Both the position numbers and the translations under genes were made by a program. A stretch of 41,961 bases of DNA, from the NCBI GenBank assembly GCA_016934265.1, contig JAFGTF010000044.1, positions 1-41,961 on the forward strand. Direction: 5' to 3'. Position 1 is the stretch's first letter. Every line of letters begins with the position of its first letter. The notes beneath the pieces are model-generated. The model was not told the origin of the DNA and did no database searches. It saw only the letters and a program-made list of their open reading frames with translations. The DNA comes from Spirochaetota bacterium. GTDB taxonomy: Bacteria > Spirochaetota > B62-G9 > DRHN01. Positions 6,878-15,830 of the stretch are shown piece by piece.

Positions 6878-9298
6878 ATGGACTACAAAAAGCCGGCGCT
6901 CGGCGCTTCGGCCGGAAGGCGGGTAAAGACCCTGAAGGGCGAATCGCTCGGCGCGGTCCAGGAGGTCTGTATAGAGAGGGCGAGGCTTCTTACCGAGTCG
7001 TACAAGGCGACGGAGAGCGAGCCCATGATACTCAGAAGGGCGAAGGCGCTTTACCGTGTCCTTGAGAAGATGAGCATATTCGTGCGAAAAGAGGGCCTCC
7101 TCGTCGGGAACCAGGCGGGCAGGCTCAGGGCGGCCCCCATATACCCGGAGTATACGATCGGGTGGATAGTTGAGGAGATAGACGAGCTCGAGAAGAGACC
7201 GGGCGACCGGTTCGTCGTCGCTCCCGAGGTGAAAGAGGAGCTCTTGGATATCTGCGGGTGGTGGAAGCAGCGGACGGTCCACGAGCGGTGCCTCAAGACG
7301 CTCCCGGACGAGGTGAAGCGGGCGTACGATATCGGCGTGCTCTCCGCGCGCGGCAACATGACGTCCGGAGACGGCCATATAATATTGGATTTTCCGAAGG
7401 TCCTGCAAGTCGGGGTGGGAGGAATCATCGACGAAGCCCGGAACGCCTCGGACGCGCTCGATATGACGGTGGGGGACAGCGTGCACAAGAAAGAGGTGCT
7501 CGAGTCCGTGGTCACCGCGTACGGCGGCGTCCTTTTCTTCATTAAAAGATACATGGAGCTGGCCGGCCGGCTTTGCGAAACGGAAAACGAAGAGCGGAGG
7601 GAAGGAGAGCTCGGCATGATACGGGACACCTGCCGCGCGCTCCTCGACGGGCCGCCTCGAAGCTTCAGGGAGGCCGTTCAGCTCGTGTGGTTCATGCACC
7701 TCATCTCCCAGATCGAGTCGAACGGCCACTCGATGTCCCTCGGGAGGTTCGACCAGTATATGTACCGGTTCTACAAACGCGACAGGGAAAAGGGCGTTCT
7801 GACGGACGAAGACGTCGTCGAGCTTCTCGCATGCCTCTGGATCGAGCTCTTCGGGGTCATAAAGATACGGCCCTGGTCTCATACGCGCTTCAGCGGAGGA
7901 GGGCCCACATATCAGAACCTCACGCTCGGCGGCGTGACACAAGAGGGAGAGGACGCGGTCAACGAGCTCACCCTTCTCTGCCTCGACAGCGTATCGCTGA
8001 CCGGTCTGCCCCAGCCGAACGTCTCTGCGCGTGTCAGCCCCAAGAACCCTCGCGCATACGTGCAAAAATGCGTGGAAACGATAAAGCTCGGGTTCGGCAT
8101 GCCCGCCATGCATAACGACGAGCTCATGATCCCGTCTCTCTTGAACAGAGGGGTGAGTCTCGAGGACGCGAACAACTACGCGATCGTGGGCTGCATAGAG
8201 CCGATAATACCGGGAAAGCACGGCTACCGCGCCGCGGGGATGAGCTTCACGAACTTCCCGAAGGTACTCGAGCTCGCGCTCAACGACGGGAAAGATCCGC
8301 GCACGGGCATCCGGCTCCACCGTGGGACGGGGGACCTCTCGACGTTCGAATCGTTCGACGAGGTGATGTCCGCGTTCAAAGACCAGATGGCGTACTACGT
8401 GAATCTCAGGATCAGGGGCGAGCATGTCATAGACCGCGCGATCGAGTGTCTCGTGCCCGACCCGTTCTGTACAGGCCTCGTTTTCGACTGCATAGGGCGG
8501 GGGAAGACGCCGAAGGAGGGCGGGGCGCTGTACGATATGGTGACGGGCCCGGAAACCGGAGTGACGAACGCCGGTAACGCGCTCGCCGCGATCAAGAAGC
8601 TCGTGTTCGACGAGCGGCTCATCACGGGCGGGAAGCTTTTAAAAGCGCTCGAAACGGACTTCGAGGGGGCGGACGGGGAGCAGGTCCGGCAGATGTGTCT
8701 GAACCGCGCGCCTAAGTTCGGGAACGACGACGAGTACGTCGACGGTATAACGAGTGAAACATACATGGTCTTCATCAGGGAACTGGAGAAATACAAAAAC
8801 GCGCGGTACGGGAGGGGGCCTTTAGGCTGCATCAGCTATCCGTGCACCGCGACGATATCGGGGAACGTGCCGAGCGGGTTTGTCGTCGGCGCCACACCGG
8901 ACGGCCGCAAAAGCGGCGAGCCGCTTGCGGAGGGGTGCTCGCCGTATCGGGGGACCGACCTGCTCGGACCGACTGCGGTGATCAAGTCCGTTTCCAGGAT
9001 GCCCAATATCCTCATCACCGGTGGGAACCTGCTGAATCAGAAGATCAGCCCGTCGGCGCTGGCGAGCGAGGAGGGCATGGGCAAGCTGGAAGACCTTATC
9101 AGAACGTTTTTCGACTTGAAAGGCTGGCACGTGCAGTTCAACATCGTGTCGACCGAGACGCTGAAAGAGGCGCAGAAAAAGCCGGAGCTGTACAAAGACC
9201 TCGTGGTGAGGGTCGCCGGGTACAGCGCGCTTTTCACTATGCTCGAGCCCGCGACACAGGACGATATCATCGCGCGCACCGTGCATACTCTCTCATAG
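6878..9298 (+). CDS. Glycyl radical enzyme 1 (PFL-like lyase/dehydratase family)
   Basis: This 806-residue GRE carries an N-terminal PFL-like domain and a C-terminal glycine-radical domain. The catalytic thiyl Cys439 sits in VGCIEPIIPGK, with the general-base Glu441 and the Pro442 shared with glycerol dehydratase, choline lyase and hydroxyproline dehydratase. The radical Gly781 is in RVAGYSALF, 25 residues from the end. The residues after GCIEP (IIPGKHGYRAAG) differ from those I recall for CutC, glycerol/propanediol dehydratase and HypD, so the substrate is open; C-O, C-N or C-S elimination from a small polar molecule is the usual chemistry. GGAGAAAGATACC precedes the ATG. Its activase follows 27 bp later and an SDR after that. 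No microcompartment shell gene is nearby. Confidence 0.93.
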   Translation: MDYKKPALGASAGRRVKTLKGESLGAVQEVCIERARLLTESYKATESEPMILRRAKALYRVLEKMSIFVRKEGLLVGNQAGRLRAAPIYPEYTIGWIVEEIDELEKRPGDRFVVAPEVKEELLDICGWWKQRTVHERCLKTLPDEVKRAYDIGVLSARGNMTSGDGHIILDFPKVLQVGVGGIIDEARNASDALDMTVGDSVHKKEVLESVVTAYGGVLFFIKRYMELAGRLCETENEERREGELGMIRDTCRALLDGPPRSFREAVQLVWFMHLISQIESNGHSMSLGRFDQYMYRFYKRDREKGVLTDEDVVELLACLWIELFGVIKIRPWSHTRFSGGGPTYQNLTLGGVTQEGEDAVNELTLLCLDSVSLTGLPQPNVSARVSPKNPRAYVQKCVETIKLGFGMPAMHNDELMIPSLLNRGVSLEDANNYAIVGCIEPIIPGKHGYRAAGMSFTNFPKVLELALNDGKDPRTGIRLHRGTGDLSTFESFDEVMSAFKDQMAYYVNLRIRGEHVIDRAIECLVPDPFCTGLVFDCIGRGKTPKEGGALYDMVTGPETGVTNAGNALAAIKKLVFDERLITGGKLLKALETDFEGADGEQVRQMCLNRAPKFGNDDEYVDGITSETYMVFIRELEKYKNARYGRGPLGCISYPCTATISGNVPSGFVVGATPDGRKSGEPLAEGCSPYRGTDLLGPTAVIKSVSRMPNILITGGNLLNQKISPSALASEEGMGKLEDLIRTFFDLKGWHVQFNIVSTETLKEAQKKPELYKDLVVRVAGYSALFTMLEPATQDDIIARTVHTLS

Positions 9299-9325
9299 AA
9301 ATCGAAGCAGCAGCGGAGGAGGAGG

Positions 9326-10252
9326 ATGAAGGCAACCGACACGAAGGCCGTCATCGGTAGAGTGTTCGAGATAGAGCGGTACGCAATCAACGACGGGCCG
9401 GGCATACGGACGCTCATATTCCTGAAGGGGTGCGGTCTCGCCTGTGTGTGGTGCAGCAACCCCGAGTCGCAGAGCTCGCACCCCCAGCTCGTGCACTATG
9501 TAAAAAAGTGCCTCCGGTGCGAGGCGTGCGTCTCCATATGTGAGCGGGACGCGCTCTCGCTTGAGTCCGGTGGGATCGTGATACGGCGTGACCGCTGCGA
9601 CGGCTGCGGGGCGTGCGTATCGGTCTGCAATACCGGCGCTCTCGTGCTCCTCGGAAAATCGATGACGCCCGAGGAGGCGTTTTCCGAGGTACTGAAGGAC
9701 GAGCCGTTCTACCGGAGATCAGGAGGGGGAGTCACCTTTTCCGGGGGCGAGCCGCTGATGCAGGGGGAGTTCGTTCTACGGGTTGCAAAGCTCTGCAAGA
9801 AACACTACATACACACGGCGATCGAGACATGCGGCTTCGCGTCATGGGAGACGTTCGAAAGGCTGCTTCCCGCAATCGACCTGTTTCTCTACGATCTCAA
9901 GGAGATGGACCCCGAGCGCCACAACGAGTATACGGGCGTGGATAACGACCTCATCCTGGAAAACTTCGAACGGCTCGCAGGGACCGGGAAGGAGATAATC
10001 GTACGGGTGCCTGTGATACCGGGGCACAACGACAGGGACGAGAATTTCGAAATGATCATCGATTTCATACGGAGGCACGTACCCGGATGCAGGGTGGACC
10101 TTCTTCCATACCACCGGCTCGGGAAGCCGAAGTACGACCGGCTTGGAATGCCCTATATACCGGATTCGACAGACCCCCCTTCTCCGTCGAGAATGGAGAG
10201 CCTGAAGAAGGAGTTCGCGCAGGCGGGATTTCAGGTTTCGATAGGGGGATAG
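9326..10252 (+). CDS. Glycyl radical enzyme activase 1 (radical SAM)
   Basis: This 308-residue activating enzyme uses S-adenosylmethionine and a [4Fe-4S] cluster to install the glycyl radical on its GRE. The radical-SAM cluster is C36-x3-C40-x2-C43 after the INDGPGIRT segment. Two inserted ferredoxin clusters have full CxxCxxCxxxC sets: C62/65/68/72 and C91/94/97/101. SGGEPLMQ is the SAM-binding GGE motif. A strong GGAGGAGGAGG lies just before the ATG, 27 bp after GRE1, so GRE1 is the likely partner. Gene length and domain order are standard for the CutD/glycerol-dehydratase-activase class. Confidence 0.93.
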   Translation: MKATDTKAVIGRVFEIERYAINDGPGIRTLIFLKGCGLACVWCSNPESQSSHPQLVHYVKKCLRCEACVSICERDALSLESGGIVIRRDRCDGCGACVSVCNTGALVLLGKSMTPEEAFSEVLKDEPFYRRSGGGVTFSGGEPLMQGEFVLRVAKLCKKHYIHTAIETCGFASWETFERLLPAIDLFLYDLKEMDPERHNEYTGVDNDLILENFERLAGTGKEIIVRVPVIPGHNDRDENFEMIIDFIRRHVPGCRVDLLPYHRLGKPKYDRLGMPYIPDSTDPPSPSRMESLKKEFAQAGFQVSIGG

Positions 10253-10295
10253 CGCGTCCGCTGCGGGCGAGGGACGATGAACTGGAGGTGTCGCG

Positions 10296-11063
10296 ATGGG
10301 CAAGCTGGAGGGCAAAGCGGCGATAGTGACGGGGGCCGCCTCCGGTTTCGGGAGGGAGACCGCCGTACTCTTCGCGAATGAGGGCGCGCGGGTGGTTGTC
10401 ATAGACCGCGATAAAAAGGGGGGAATATCGGTAGCGGACGAGATCAGAAAAGGCGGCGGTGAGGCGGTCTTCGTCGAGGCAGACGTCTCGAAAAGGAAGG
10501 ACGCGAAGAGGGCGGTCGAGGCGGCGGTCGACGGCTTCGGTAAGATTGACGTGCTTTTCAACAACGCGGGCATACTGGGACCGCGAGGCGTATATACCGA
10601 GGATTTTCCCGAGGAGGAGGCGGACAGGCTCATTGGAGTCAATTTCATGGGCGTGTTCCTGTGCACGAAATACGCCCTGCACTTCATGGTAAAATCGAAG
10701 AACGGCTCGATAATAACCACAGGATCGGACAGCGCCTACCTCGGAAACAGGGGGCTTTCCGTATACAGCGCGACGAAGGGCGCGGTCATCGCGTTCTCGA
10801 GGGTGGTGGCCATGGAGTACGCTAAAAAGGGGATCCGGGCGAACACGATAAGCCCCGGTGCCGGGCAGACGCCGATGCATGCGCAGCTTATAGAACACGA
10901 CAAGGAAGCGTGGAAAAAGGTGGAGGAGGGGATACCGTTGGGCAGAGCGTGCTACCCCACCGACGTGGCGCACGCGGCGCTTTTTTTCGCCTCCGACGAT
11001 TCCAAATACATTACGGGCGCGAACCTCATGGTCGACGGCGGCTGGACCGTCCGGGGCCTGTAG
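10296..11063 (+). CDS. SDR-family NAD(P)-dependent oxidoreductase
   Basis: This 255-residue classical short-chain dehydrogenase has cofactor loop TGAASGFG (residues 12-19), NNAG, catalytic YSATK, and the C-terminal NLMVDGGW typical of the family. GGAGGTG precedes the ATG and the gene starts 43 bp after activase 1, so it belongs to the GRE1 operon. By context it may reduce or oxidise the carbonyl product of GRE1, in place of the aldehyde dehydrogenases that accompany many known GRE dehydratases. The substrate is unknown. Its best relatives by motif are generic glucose/gluconate/3-oxoacyl-type SDRs. Confidence 0.88.
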   Translation: MGKLEGKAAIVTGAASGFGRETAVLFANEGARVVVIDRDKKGGISVADEIRKGGGEAVFVEADVSKRKDAKRAVEAAVDGFGKIDVLFNNAGILGPRGVYTEDFPEEEADRLIGVNFMGVFLCTKYALHFMVKSKNGSIITTGSDSAYLGNRGLSVYSATKGAVIAFSRVVAMEYAKKGIRANTISPGAGQTPMHAQLIEHDKEAWKKVEEGIPLGRACYPTDVAHAALFFASDDSKYITGANLMVDGGWTVRGL

Positions 11064-11350
11064 GAGAAAGCATACCGCTTACCGTCTTCCCGTACGGGAA
11101 CGATACGGGCCTCCGGTTTTCAGGCCGCTTTCGGGGCCGGGGCCGTCTTTGCATCCTCCGTCCGCTTGGCGTTTTGGATTCTTCACACAGTTAAAGAGAA
11201 CATAACGGAATAATTTTAAGACCGGCGTAACGGCGCACCTGCGATTTTCCGCCGTCTCGCTTCAATATGTGCTGTACGCCCTGCCGAGTACCCCAAAGTT
11301 TTCGGCATGGTAAACAGGCGGACCACACCGAAATAAAAACGGTAAAGGGC
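11064..11350. other. Intergenic region with a 14-bp palindrome, no gene seen
   Basis: No supported gene lies between the SDR stop and the promoter at 11351. A perfect palindrome TTCCCGTACGGGAA sits at 11087-11100, 24 bp after the SDR stop. A GC-rich stretch with self-complementary GGCC blocks follows (about 11108-11152) but has no clean T-tract, so a terminator is possible but unproven. Confidence 0.4.
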
Positions 11351-11378
11351 TTTGCATTTATGGAAACACACGTATAAT
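11351..11378 (+). promoter_or_regulatory. Candidate promoter for activase 2
   Basis: A consensus TATAAT (11373-11378) follows TTTGCA (11351-11356) with 16 bp between. The transcript would begin near 11385, giving a leader of about 70 bases before the preferred GTG start at 11458. Confidence 0.5.
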
Positions 11379-11457
11379 GAAGCACATCATGAAAAATAGT
11401 AATAGCGTACGGCTTCCATAGTAAATGGGTATGACCAAGAGAGGAGAAAATAATAAA

Positions 11458-12348
11458 GTGTGCGCCACTGAGTTGAACATATTCGACATCCAGCGGTTTT
11501 CCTGGGTAGACGGGCCGGGCATCAGGACGGTGCTTTTCTTTAAAGGGTGCAACCTCGACTGCATCTGGTGCCACAATCCCGAGTCCCGCTCGTTCGACAG
11601 GGACCTTCTATTCTACGCCGATCGGTGCATAGGGTGCGGCAAATGCGTCGACATATGCCCGAACGGATGTCATGCGTTTTCCGAAGGGCGGCATGTCGTG
11701 AGGCGGGAGCGGTGCGCCGGGTGCGGGAAATGCGCGTCTGTATGCAACGCCGAGGCGCTTGAGATCGTGGGAAAAGCTGCAGGCGTCGATGATATAATGG
11801 AAGAGGTGCTCGAGGATATGGAGTTCTACGGGATGTCCGGAGGCGGGTTGACGCTGTCCGGGGGCGAGCCGCTGCTTCAGCCGGAAGGCTGTTTCGAGAT
11901 TCTCGAACGCTGCAAGAAGAGAGGCATACACACTGCGGTGGACACCGCCGGATACGTGGAATGGTCGAGTTTCGAGCGTGTGCTGCCTGTAACGGATTAT
12001 ATCCTCTACGACGTCAAGACCCTCGACGATGAGGTCCATAAAAAGGTGTGCGGCGTATCGAACAGAGCGATAATCCGGAACCTGCTGAACCTGAAGGACC
12101 GCGACGTAAACCTCATCGTGAGGATACCACTGGTGCCGGGCGTCAACGATACGAGAGAGGATGTGCTCGAGATCGTCGGGCTTGTGGGCGGCTTCGATAA
12201 TCTCGTAAAGGTCGAGCTTCTTCCCTTTCATAAGCTGGGCCGGTCGAAGTACGAGGCCCTCGGGCTCGCATACCGCGCGGAAAAGATCCCGGTACCGGAC
12301 CGGGAAAAAGTATGCGCCCTTCGGCAGCACGCGGCAGGAAAGAGATAG
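11458..12348 (+). CDS. Glycyl radical enzyme activase 2 (radical SAM)
   Basis: This activase has 296 residues from the preferred GTG start. An upstream ATG at 11425 lacks a ribosome site, while GAGAGGAG lies about 10 bases before the GTG at 11458, which starts just before the conserved core. The radical-SAM motif is C31-x3-C35-x2-C38 in KGCNLDCIWCHNPE. The two ferredoxin clusters are complete: C57/60/63/67 and C86/89/92/96. SGGEPLLQ is the SAM-binding motif. Unlike pair 1, the activase gene comes before its GRE, separated by 84 bp that contain a strong promoter. Its job is presumably to activate GRE2; cross-activation of other GREs in the window cannot be excluded. Confidence 0.92.
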   Translation: MCATELNIFDIQRFSWVDGPGIRTVLFFKGCNLDCIWCHNPESRSFDRDLLFYADRCIGCGKCVDICPNGCHAFSEGRHVVRRERCAGCGKCASVCNAEALEIVGKAAGVDDIMEEVLEDMEFYGMSGGGLTLSGGEPLLQPEGCFEILERCKKRGIHTAVDTAGYVEWSSFERVLPVTDYILYDVKTLDDEVHKKVCGVSNRAIIRNLLNLKDRDVNLIVRIPLVPGVNDTREDVLEIVGLVGGFDNLVKVELLPFHKLGRSKYEALGLAYRAEKIPVPDREKVCALRQHAAGKR

Positions 12349-12366
12349 AATTATTTCACTTACCCA

Positions 12367-12395
12367 TTGACTGCTCTTGTTTCCTGCTCTACAAT
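12367..12395 (+). promoter_or_regulatory. Strong promoter-like site directly upstream of GRE2
   Basis: TTGACT (12367-12372) and TACAAT (12390-12395) are separated by exactly 17 bp. The expected start near 12402 gives a short leader with AAAAGGAGGACG before GTG 12433. The in-frame ATG at 12367 overlaps the -35 element, so it cannot lie on this transcript. GRE2 could therefore be transcribed apart from its activase. Confidence 0.65.
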
Positions 12396-12432
12396 GTATT
12401 GTTTTCGAAATTATCTAAAAGGAGGACGCCCC

Positions 12433-14742
12433 GTGCTTTCGGAGAGAATCGGCAAGATACGGTCCACCATCCTTACGTTGGAAGAGATAAACAGGATCAT
12501 CCCCAAGGAGCAGATCACCTACGACGTCGAGGCGAACAGCCATAAGAGCCCAATCATACGTCACGCGGAGGTGGTTGAAAGGCTTTTTACGAGCATCGCC
12601 ATCAATCACATCCCGGGTGAGAGGATTGCCGGAAACAATACAAGCAACTACTCGCCACGGCCGAACCACCTCACGAACGAGGAGCTCGAGGAGATCAAGC
12701 GCTACCCGAAAGGGGTTTTCAAAGAGGCGTTGACGGCGATGGACGAGAGGATTTTCTACGTCTGGGCGTTCACGCAGGGTCATATCGTGCCGGACAAGGA
12801 GCTTGTGCTGAAGAGGGGGATGAACGGAATAATAGAGGATATCGAATCGAGGCTTACGGACAAGACCCTCGACAGAAACGGCAGGGAGTTTCTCGAGGCG
12901 AGTCTCATCGAATGCAGGGGTTTCTTGCGGTATACAGGGAGGCATGCGGAGTGGTTCGGAAAGAAGGCGAAGGAAGCGGAAGACGGCGGAAAGAGGAAGT
13001 ACTTCGAAGACCTCGCGCGGGTGTGCGGGAGGGTGCCCGCGAACCCCGCAACCTCGTTCAGGGAGGCGCTCCAGTCGGCATGGTTCGTCCATATCGCAAC
13101 GATGATGGACGACGTGGCGAACCACTCGCTCGGAAGGATAGACCAGTACCTCTACCCGTACTACAAAAAAGACATAGACGACGGGGTGATCACGAAAGAG
13201 GAGGCGAAAGAGCTTTTTTTCGAGTTCTGGATGAAGCTCAATCTCGGGTACAAGCTCCAGGAGCTCTGCGGGTTGAAGATAGGGGTTCGTGCCGAGGATC
13301 CTGACAGCGTCGGCGTGATAGACGAAGGAAGCTACGATCTCTTCGATAACCGCGACGGATTCAGCTGGCTCTCTTTGAAGTACATCAACCAGGAAAACCA
13401 CACGGACAACGGCCAGGTCTTAGACTGCGCGGGACTCGACGGGGAGGGGAACGACGCGACGAACGACATATCGTGGTTCGTTCTGGACGCGGTGGACGAG
13501 CTTCGGATCTTCGAGCCGAAACCGGTAATAAAGTACACTGATAAAACGGATAAACGGTTCATGAGGAAAGCCTACGGGATTCTCGCTTCAGGATTCGGTC
13601 TTCCCGCCATCGCATTCGACGAGGCGGGCGAGAGAGGGCTACGCCGCTGCAATATGTTCGACGAGGAAGCGATTGTAAACCACTGTCATATCGGCTGCAT
13701 AGAGCTCGGAATTCCGGGGAGCAGCTATATAGATCCGATGAACGCCTTCATGAACCTTCCAAAGATATTCCTTATCGCCTTGAACAACGGGTACTACGAG
13801 GGGAGAAAGGTCGGGCTCGAGCTTGAGGCTCCCCGAACATGGGACGAGTTCATCAACAACTTCTACCTCCAGCTCGATTATTTCGTCGGGCTTTATACAA
13901 AGACGATGAACGACGCCTCGCCGTTCTTCGCCCGCTACTTCGTCCGCCCGCTCATATCGGGGCTCATCGACGGCTGCATAGAGAGCGCCGTACCAGTCGA
14001 CAACGGCGGGGCGAGGTTCTGGACGAAGGCGGTGAACTGCACCGGGTTCTCCACCGCGGTGGATTCGCTCTTCTCGATAAAGAAGATCGTTTACGGTGAG
14101 AAGAAGATCGGCCTCGAGCGATTACGGGAGGTTCTGGATAAGAACTTCGAAGGCGAGGAAGATTTCAGGCTACTGGTAAAGAACCGGATACCGAAGTTCG
14201 GCAACGGGGTGGATGAGGTGGACGAGCTGGCGAAAGAAGTGAGCTCGATGTACGCGGAGATAGTAAGGAAGTACAAAACGACGAAGGGGACGAGCTACAG
14301 ACCGGGTATCTACAGCTTTTATGAGCCTATCAAAAACATGGGGGCGGTCACGGGCGCCACCCCGGACGGGAGAATGGCAGGAGAGGTCCTGTCGCTCAAC
14401 AGCGCCCCGTACCACGGTTCGGTGAAGAACAGCCTGTCGGAGGTCCTTAAATCGGTGACTGCGATCGAGCACTCGAAGCTGGACAACGCGAGCTGTCTCG
14501 ACGTACAGCTGAACGGGCGGATCGAGCCGGAGGTGATAGAGTACATTGTTGAGTATCTCGCAAAGAGGGACGTTTTATTCGCGCATTTCACCGTCGTCGA
14601 TCGGGACAGGCTCGTGGAGGCGCAGAAGAACCCGGATCGCTACCAGGACCTCACGGTGCGGGTAACCGGGTTCAGCGCCCGGTTCGTCGTGCTTCCGAAG
14701 GACACCCAGGACGAGATCATTGAGCGGTCCTACTGGGGATAG
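12433..14742 (+). CDS. Glycyl radical enzyme 2 (divergent PFL-like family)
   Basis: This GRE has 769 residues from the GTG at 12433, chosen for its strong AAGGAGG and the promoter upstream; an ATG at 12367 would add 22 unlikely residues. The catalytic Cys422 and base Glu424 sit in IGCIELGIPGSS. Unlike GRE1 there is no Pro after the Glu. The radical Gly746 is in RVTGFSARF, 23 residues from the end, and the protein ends ERSYWG rather than the usual RTEH. The N-terminal 100 residues are unlike those of GRE1 and GRE3, which carry the RRAKAL segment. Substrate unknown. It is almost certainly a real GRE, but a subgroup I cannot name. Activase 2 is immediately upstream. Confidence 0.92.
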   Translation: MLSERIGKIRSTILTLEEINRIIPKEQITYDVEANSHKSPIIRHAEVVERLFTSIAINHIPGERIAGNNTSNYSPRPNHLTNEELEEIKRYPKGVFKEALTAMDERIFYVWAFTQGHIVPDKELVLKRGMNGIIEDIESRLTDKTLDRNGREFLEASLIECRGFLRYTGRHAEWFGKKAKEAEDGGKRKYFEDLARVCGRVPANPATSFREALQSAWFVHIATMMDDVANHSLGRIDQYLYPYYKKDIDDGVITKEEAKELFFEFWMKLNLGYKLQELCGLKIGVRAEDPDSVGVIDEGSYDLFDNRDGFSWLSLKYINQENHTDNGQVLDCAGLDGEGNDATNDISWFVLDAVDELRIFEPKPVIKYTDKTDKRFMRKAYGILASGFGLPAIAFDEAGERGLRRCNMFDEEAIVNHCHIGCIELGIPGSSYIDPMNAFMNLPKIFLIALNNGYYEGRKVGLELEAPRTWDEFINNFYLQLDYFVGLYTKTMNDASPFFARYFVRPLISGLIDGCIESAVPVDNGGARFWTKAVNCTGFSTAVDSLFSIKKIVYGEKKIGLERLREVLDKNFEGEEDFRLLVKNRIPKFGNGVDEVDELAKEVSSMYAEIVRKYKTTKGTSYRPGIYSFYEPIKNMGAVTGATPDGRMAGEVLSLNSAPYHGSVKNSLSEVLKSVTAIEHSKLDNASCLDVQLNGRIEPEVIEYIVEYLAKRDVLFAHFTVVDRDRLVEAQKNPDRYQDLTVRVTGFSARFVVLPKDTQDEIIERSYWG

Positions 14743-15038
14743 GAAAAGAAACAGCCGTTTTTTCACCCGGTTTTATGACTCGATCATCCAAAATATTTAT
14801 ACCGCGGCGAGTCCTTACGTTTTTTCGACGGTTTTCGGTATAAGGAGTGTCGGGGATGAAGGCCTGTCGGCCGGAGCCTTTCGCAGTCTTCCTCGACGAT
14901 ACACCTGCCGGCCGCGGACCGTTCGCACCTGCGGTGTCGACCGCCGCCGTTCCCATGCGAATGCGGCGGGAGGTTGCACAGCCGGTTGAGGGGTTTTTGG
15001 CGGCACGAGACCGATTTCCCGGTCGGAGGGGCCGCCCG
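14743..15038. other. Convergent intergenic region, no convincing gene
   Basis: About 300 bp separate the GRE2 stop from the stop of the epimerase-like gene on the other strand. Short open frames exist on both strands (for example 14847-15116 plus) but they have no recognisable domain, overlap the epimerase gene or each other, and look like GC-driven chance frames. I see no clear bidirectional terminator. Confidence 0.4.
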
Positions 15039-15743
15039 CTACCCGGCGCCGTCGAGGCAGGAGAGCGCGGTTTTCAAAAGAACGTCCTTTGCTTCGGATA
15101 CGGGCCTGTCCTTTAAAAACAGGCCGGACGATCCCCCGATGAGGATGTCGCCCCCCGCTTTTACGATCCCCGGTATCGTGTCTTTGTTGACGTTTCCGTC
15201 CACCGCTATTGCGGTGCGGAGGCCGAGCGCCGTTACCGCGCTTTTCAGTTCCGCGACGTCCTGAAGAACCCGTTTTTGGAAGCTCTGGCCGGCGTATCCG
15301 GGGTTCACCGCGAGCTTCAGCACCCAGTCCACAGACGCAAGGAGGGCTTCGATCCGCTCGTTCGTTTTGGTCTCCGCCCTGAGCGCGAGCACCGGCCCGG
15401 CACCGGCGTTCCGTATCGTTTCCAGCACCCGGCGTGGGTCATCCATCGCCTCGTAGTGCACGGCGAGGTAGTCGGCGCCCGCATCTACGAACTGTCCGAT
15501 ATACCGTTCCGGGTTGAAAAGGGCGAGATGCACTTCTATCGGAAGGTCCGTGTGGGGACGGACGGCTTTGAGGGTCGGCACCCCGAGGATAAAGGTGTCG
15601 TTAAACCTTCCGTCGATGACGTCGTAATGTATGAAATCGATCTTCGCCCGCTCCAGCCTGACGATCTCGGACTCGAGGTCGTACAGATCCGCACATGAGA
15701 GGGAGGCGCCGATGGTAACGGTCTTTCGCTCTACCGTGTGCAT
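15039..15743 (-). CDS. Ribulose-phosphate 3-epimerase-like protein
   Basis: This TIM-barrel epimerase has 234 residues from the ATG at 15743, which has GGCGGGGGAAAA upstream and gives the family's normal length; an ATG at 15791 would add 16 non-conserved residues. The metal/catalytic pairs of the family are present: His and Asp in HYDVIDGRF, His in EVHLALFNPERYI, Asp in AVDGNVN, and the NPGYAGQSF loop. The second motif departs from the HVDVMDGHFVPN of standard Rpe. This suggests an Rpe relative such as an allulose-6-phosphate or SgcE-type epimerase. It is the last gene of the GRE3-activase-PfkB operon, 87 bp after the kinase whose product it may epimerise. Confidence 0.85.
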   Translation of the reverse strand: MHTVERKTVTIGASLSCADLYDLESEIVRLERAKIDFIHYDVIDGRFNDTFILGVPTLKAVRPHTDLPIEVHLALFNPERYIGQFVDAGADYLAVHYEAMDDPRRVLETIRNAGAGPVLALRAETKTNERIEALLASVDWVLKLAVNPGYAGQSFQKRVLQDVAELKSAVTALGLRTAIAVDGNVNKDTIPGIVKAGGDILIGGSSGLFLKDRPVSEAKDVLLKTALSCLDGAG

Positions 15744-15830
15744 GGCATTTTCCCCCGCCGGGAATTTTTTTTGGTCGTGCCCCCGACGCATGCCGCCGGT
15801 ACGGCGAGGGGCGTGTGTCGCAAGACCCGG

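Noticed and set aside
6758..8425. A 555-codon open frame on the minus strand opposite GRE1
   Set aside because: It lies entirely antisense to a clear GRE gene, has low-complexity R/E/V-rich composition, no domain and no plausible start. It is a GC-skew shadow of the real gene.
12367..12432. ATG start for GRE2 at 12367
   Set aside because: The ATG overlaps a -35 element and has no ribosome site, while the GTG at 12433 has AAAAGGAGG and a promoter upstream.
14847..15116. A small protein gene in the gap after GRE2
   Set aside because: It overlaps the 3' end of the epimerase-like gene on the other strand and has no motif. Nothing but an open frame in GC-rich DNA supports it.
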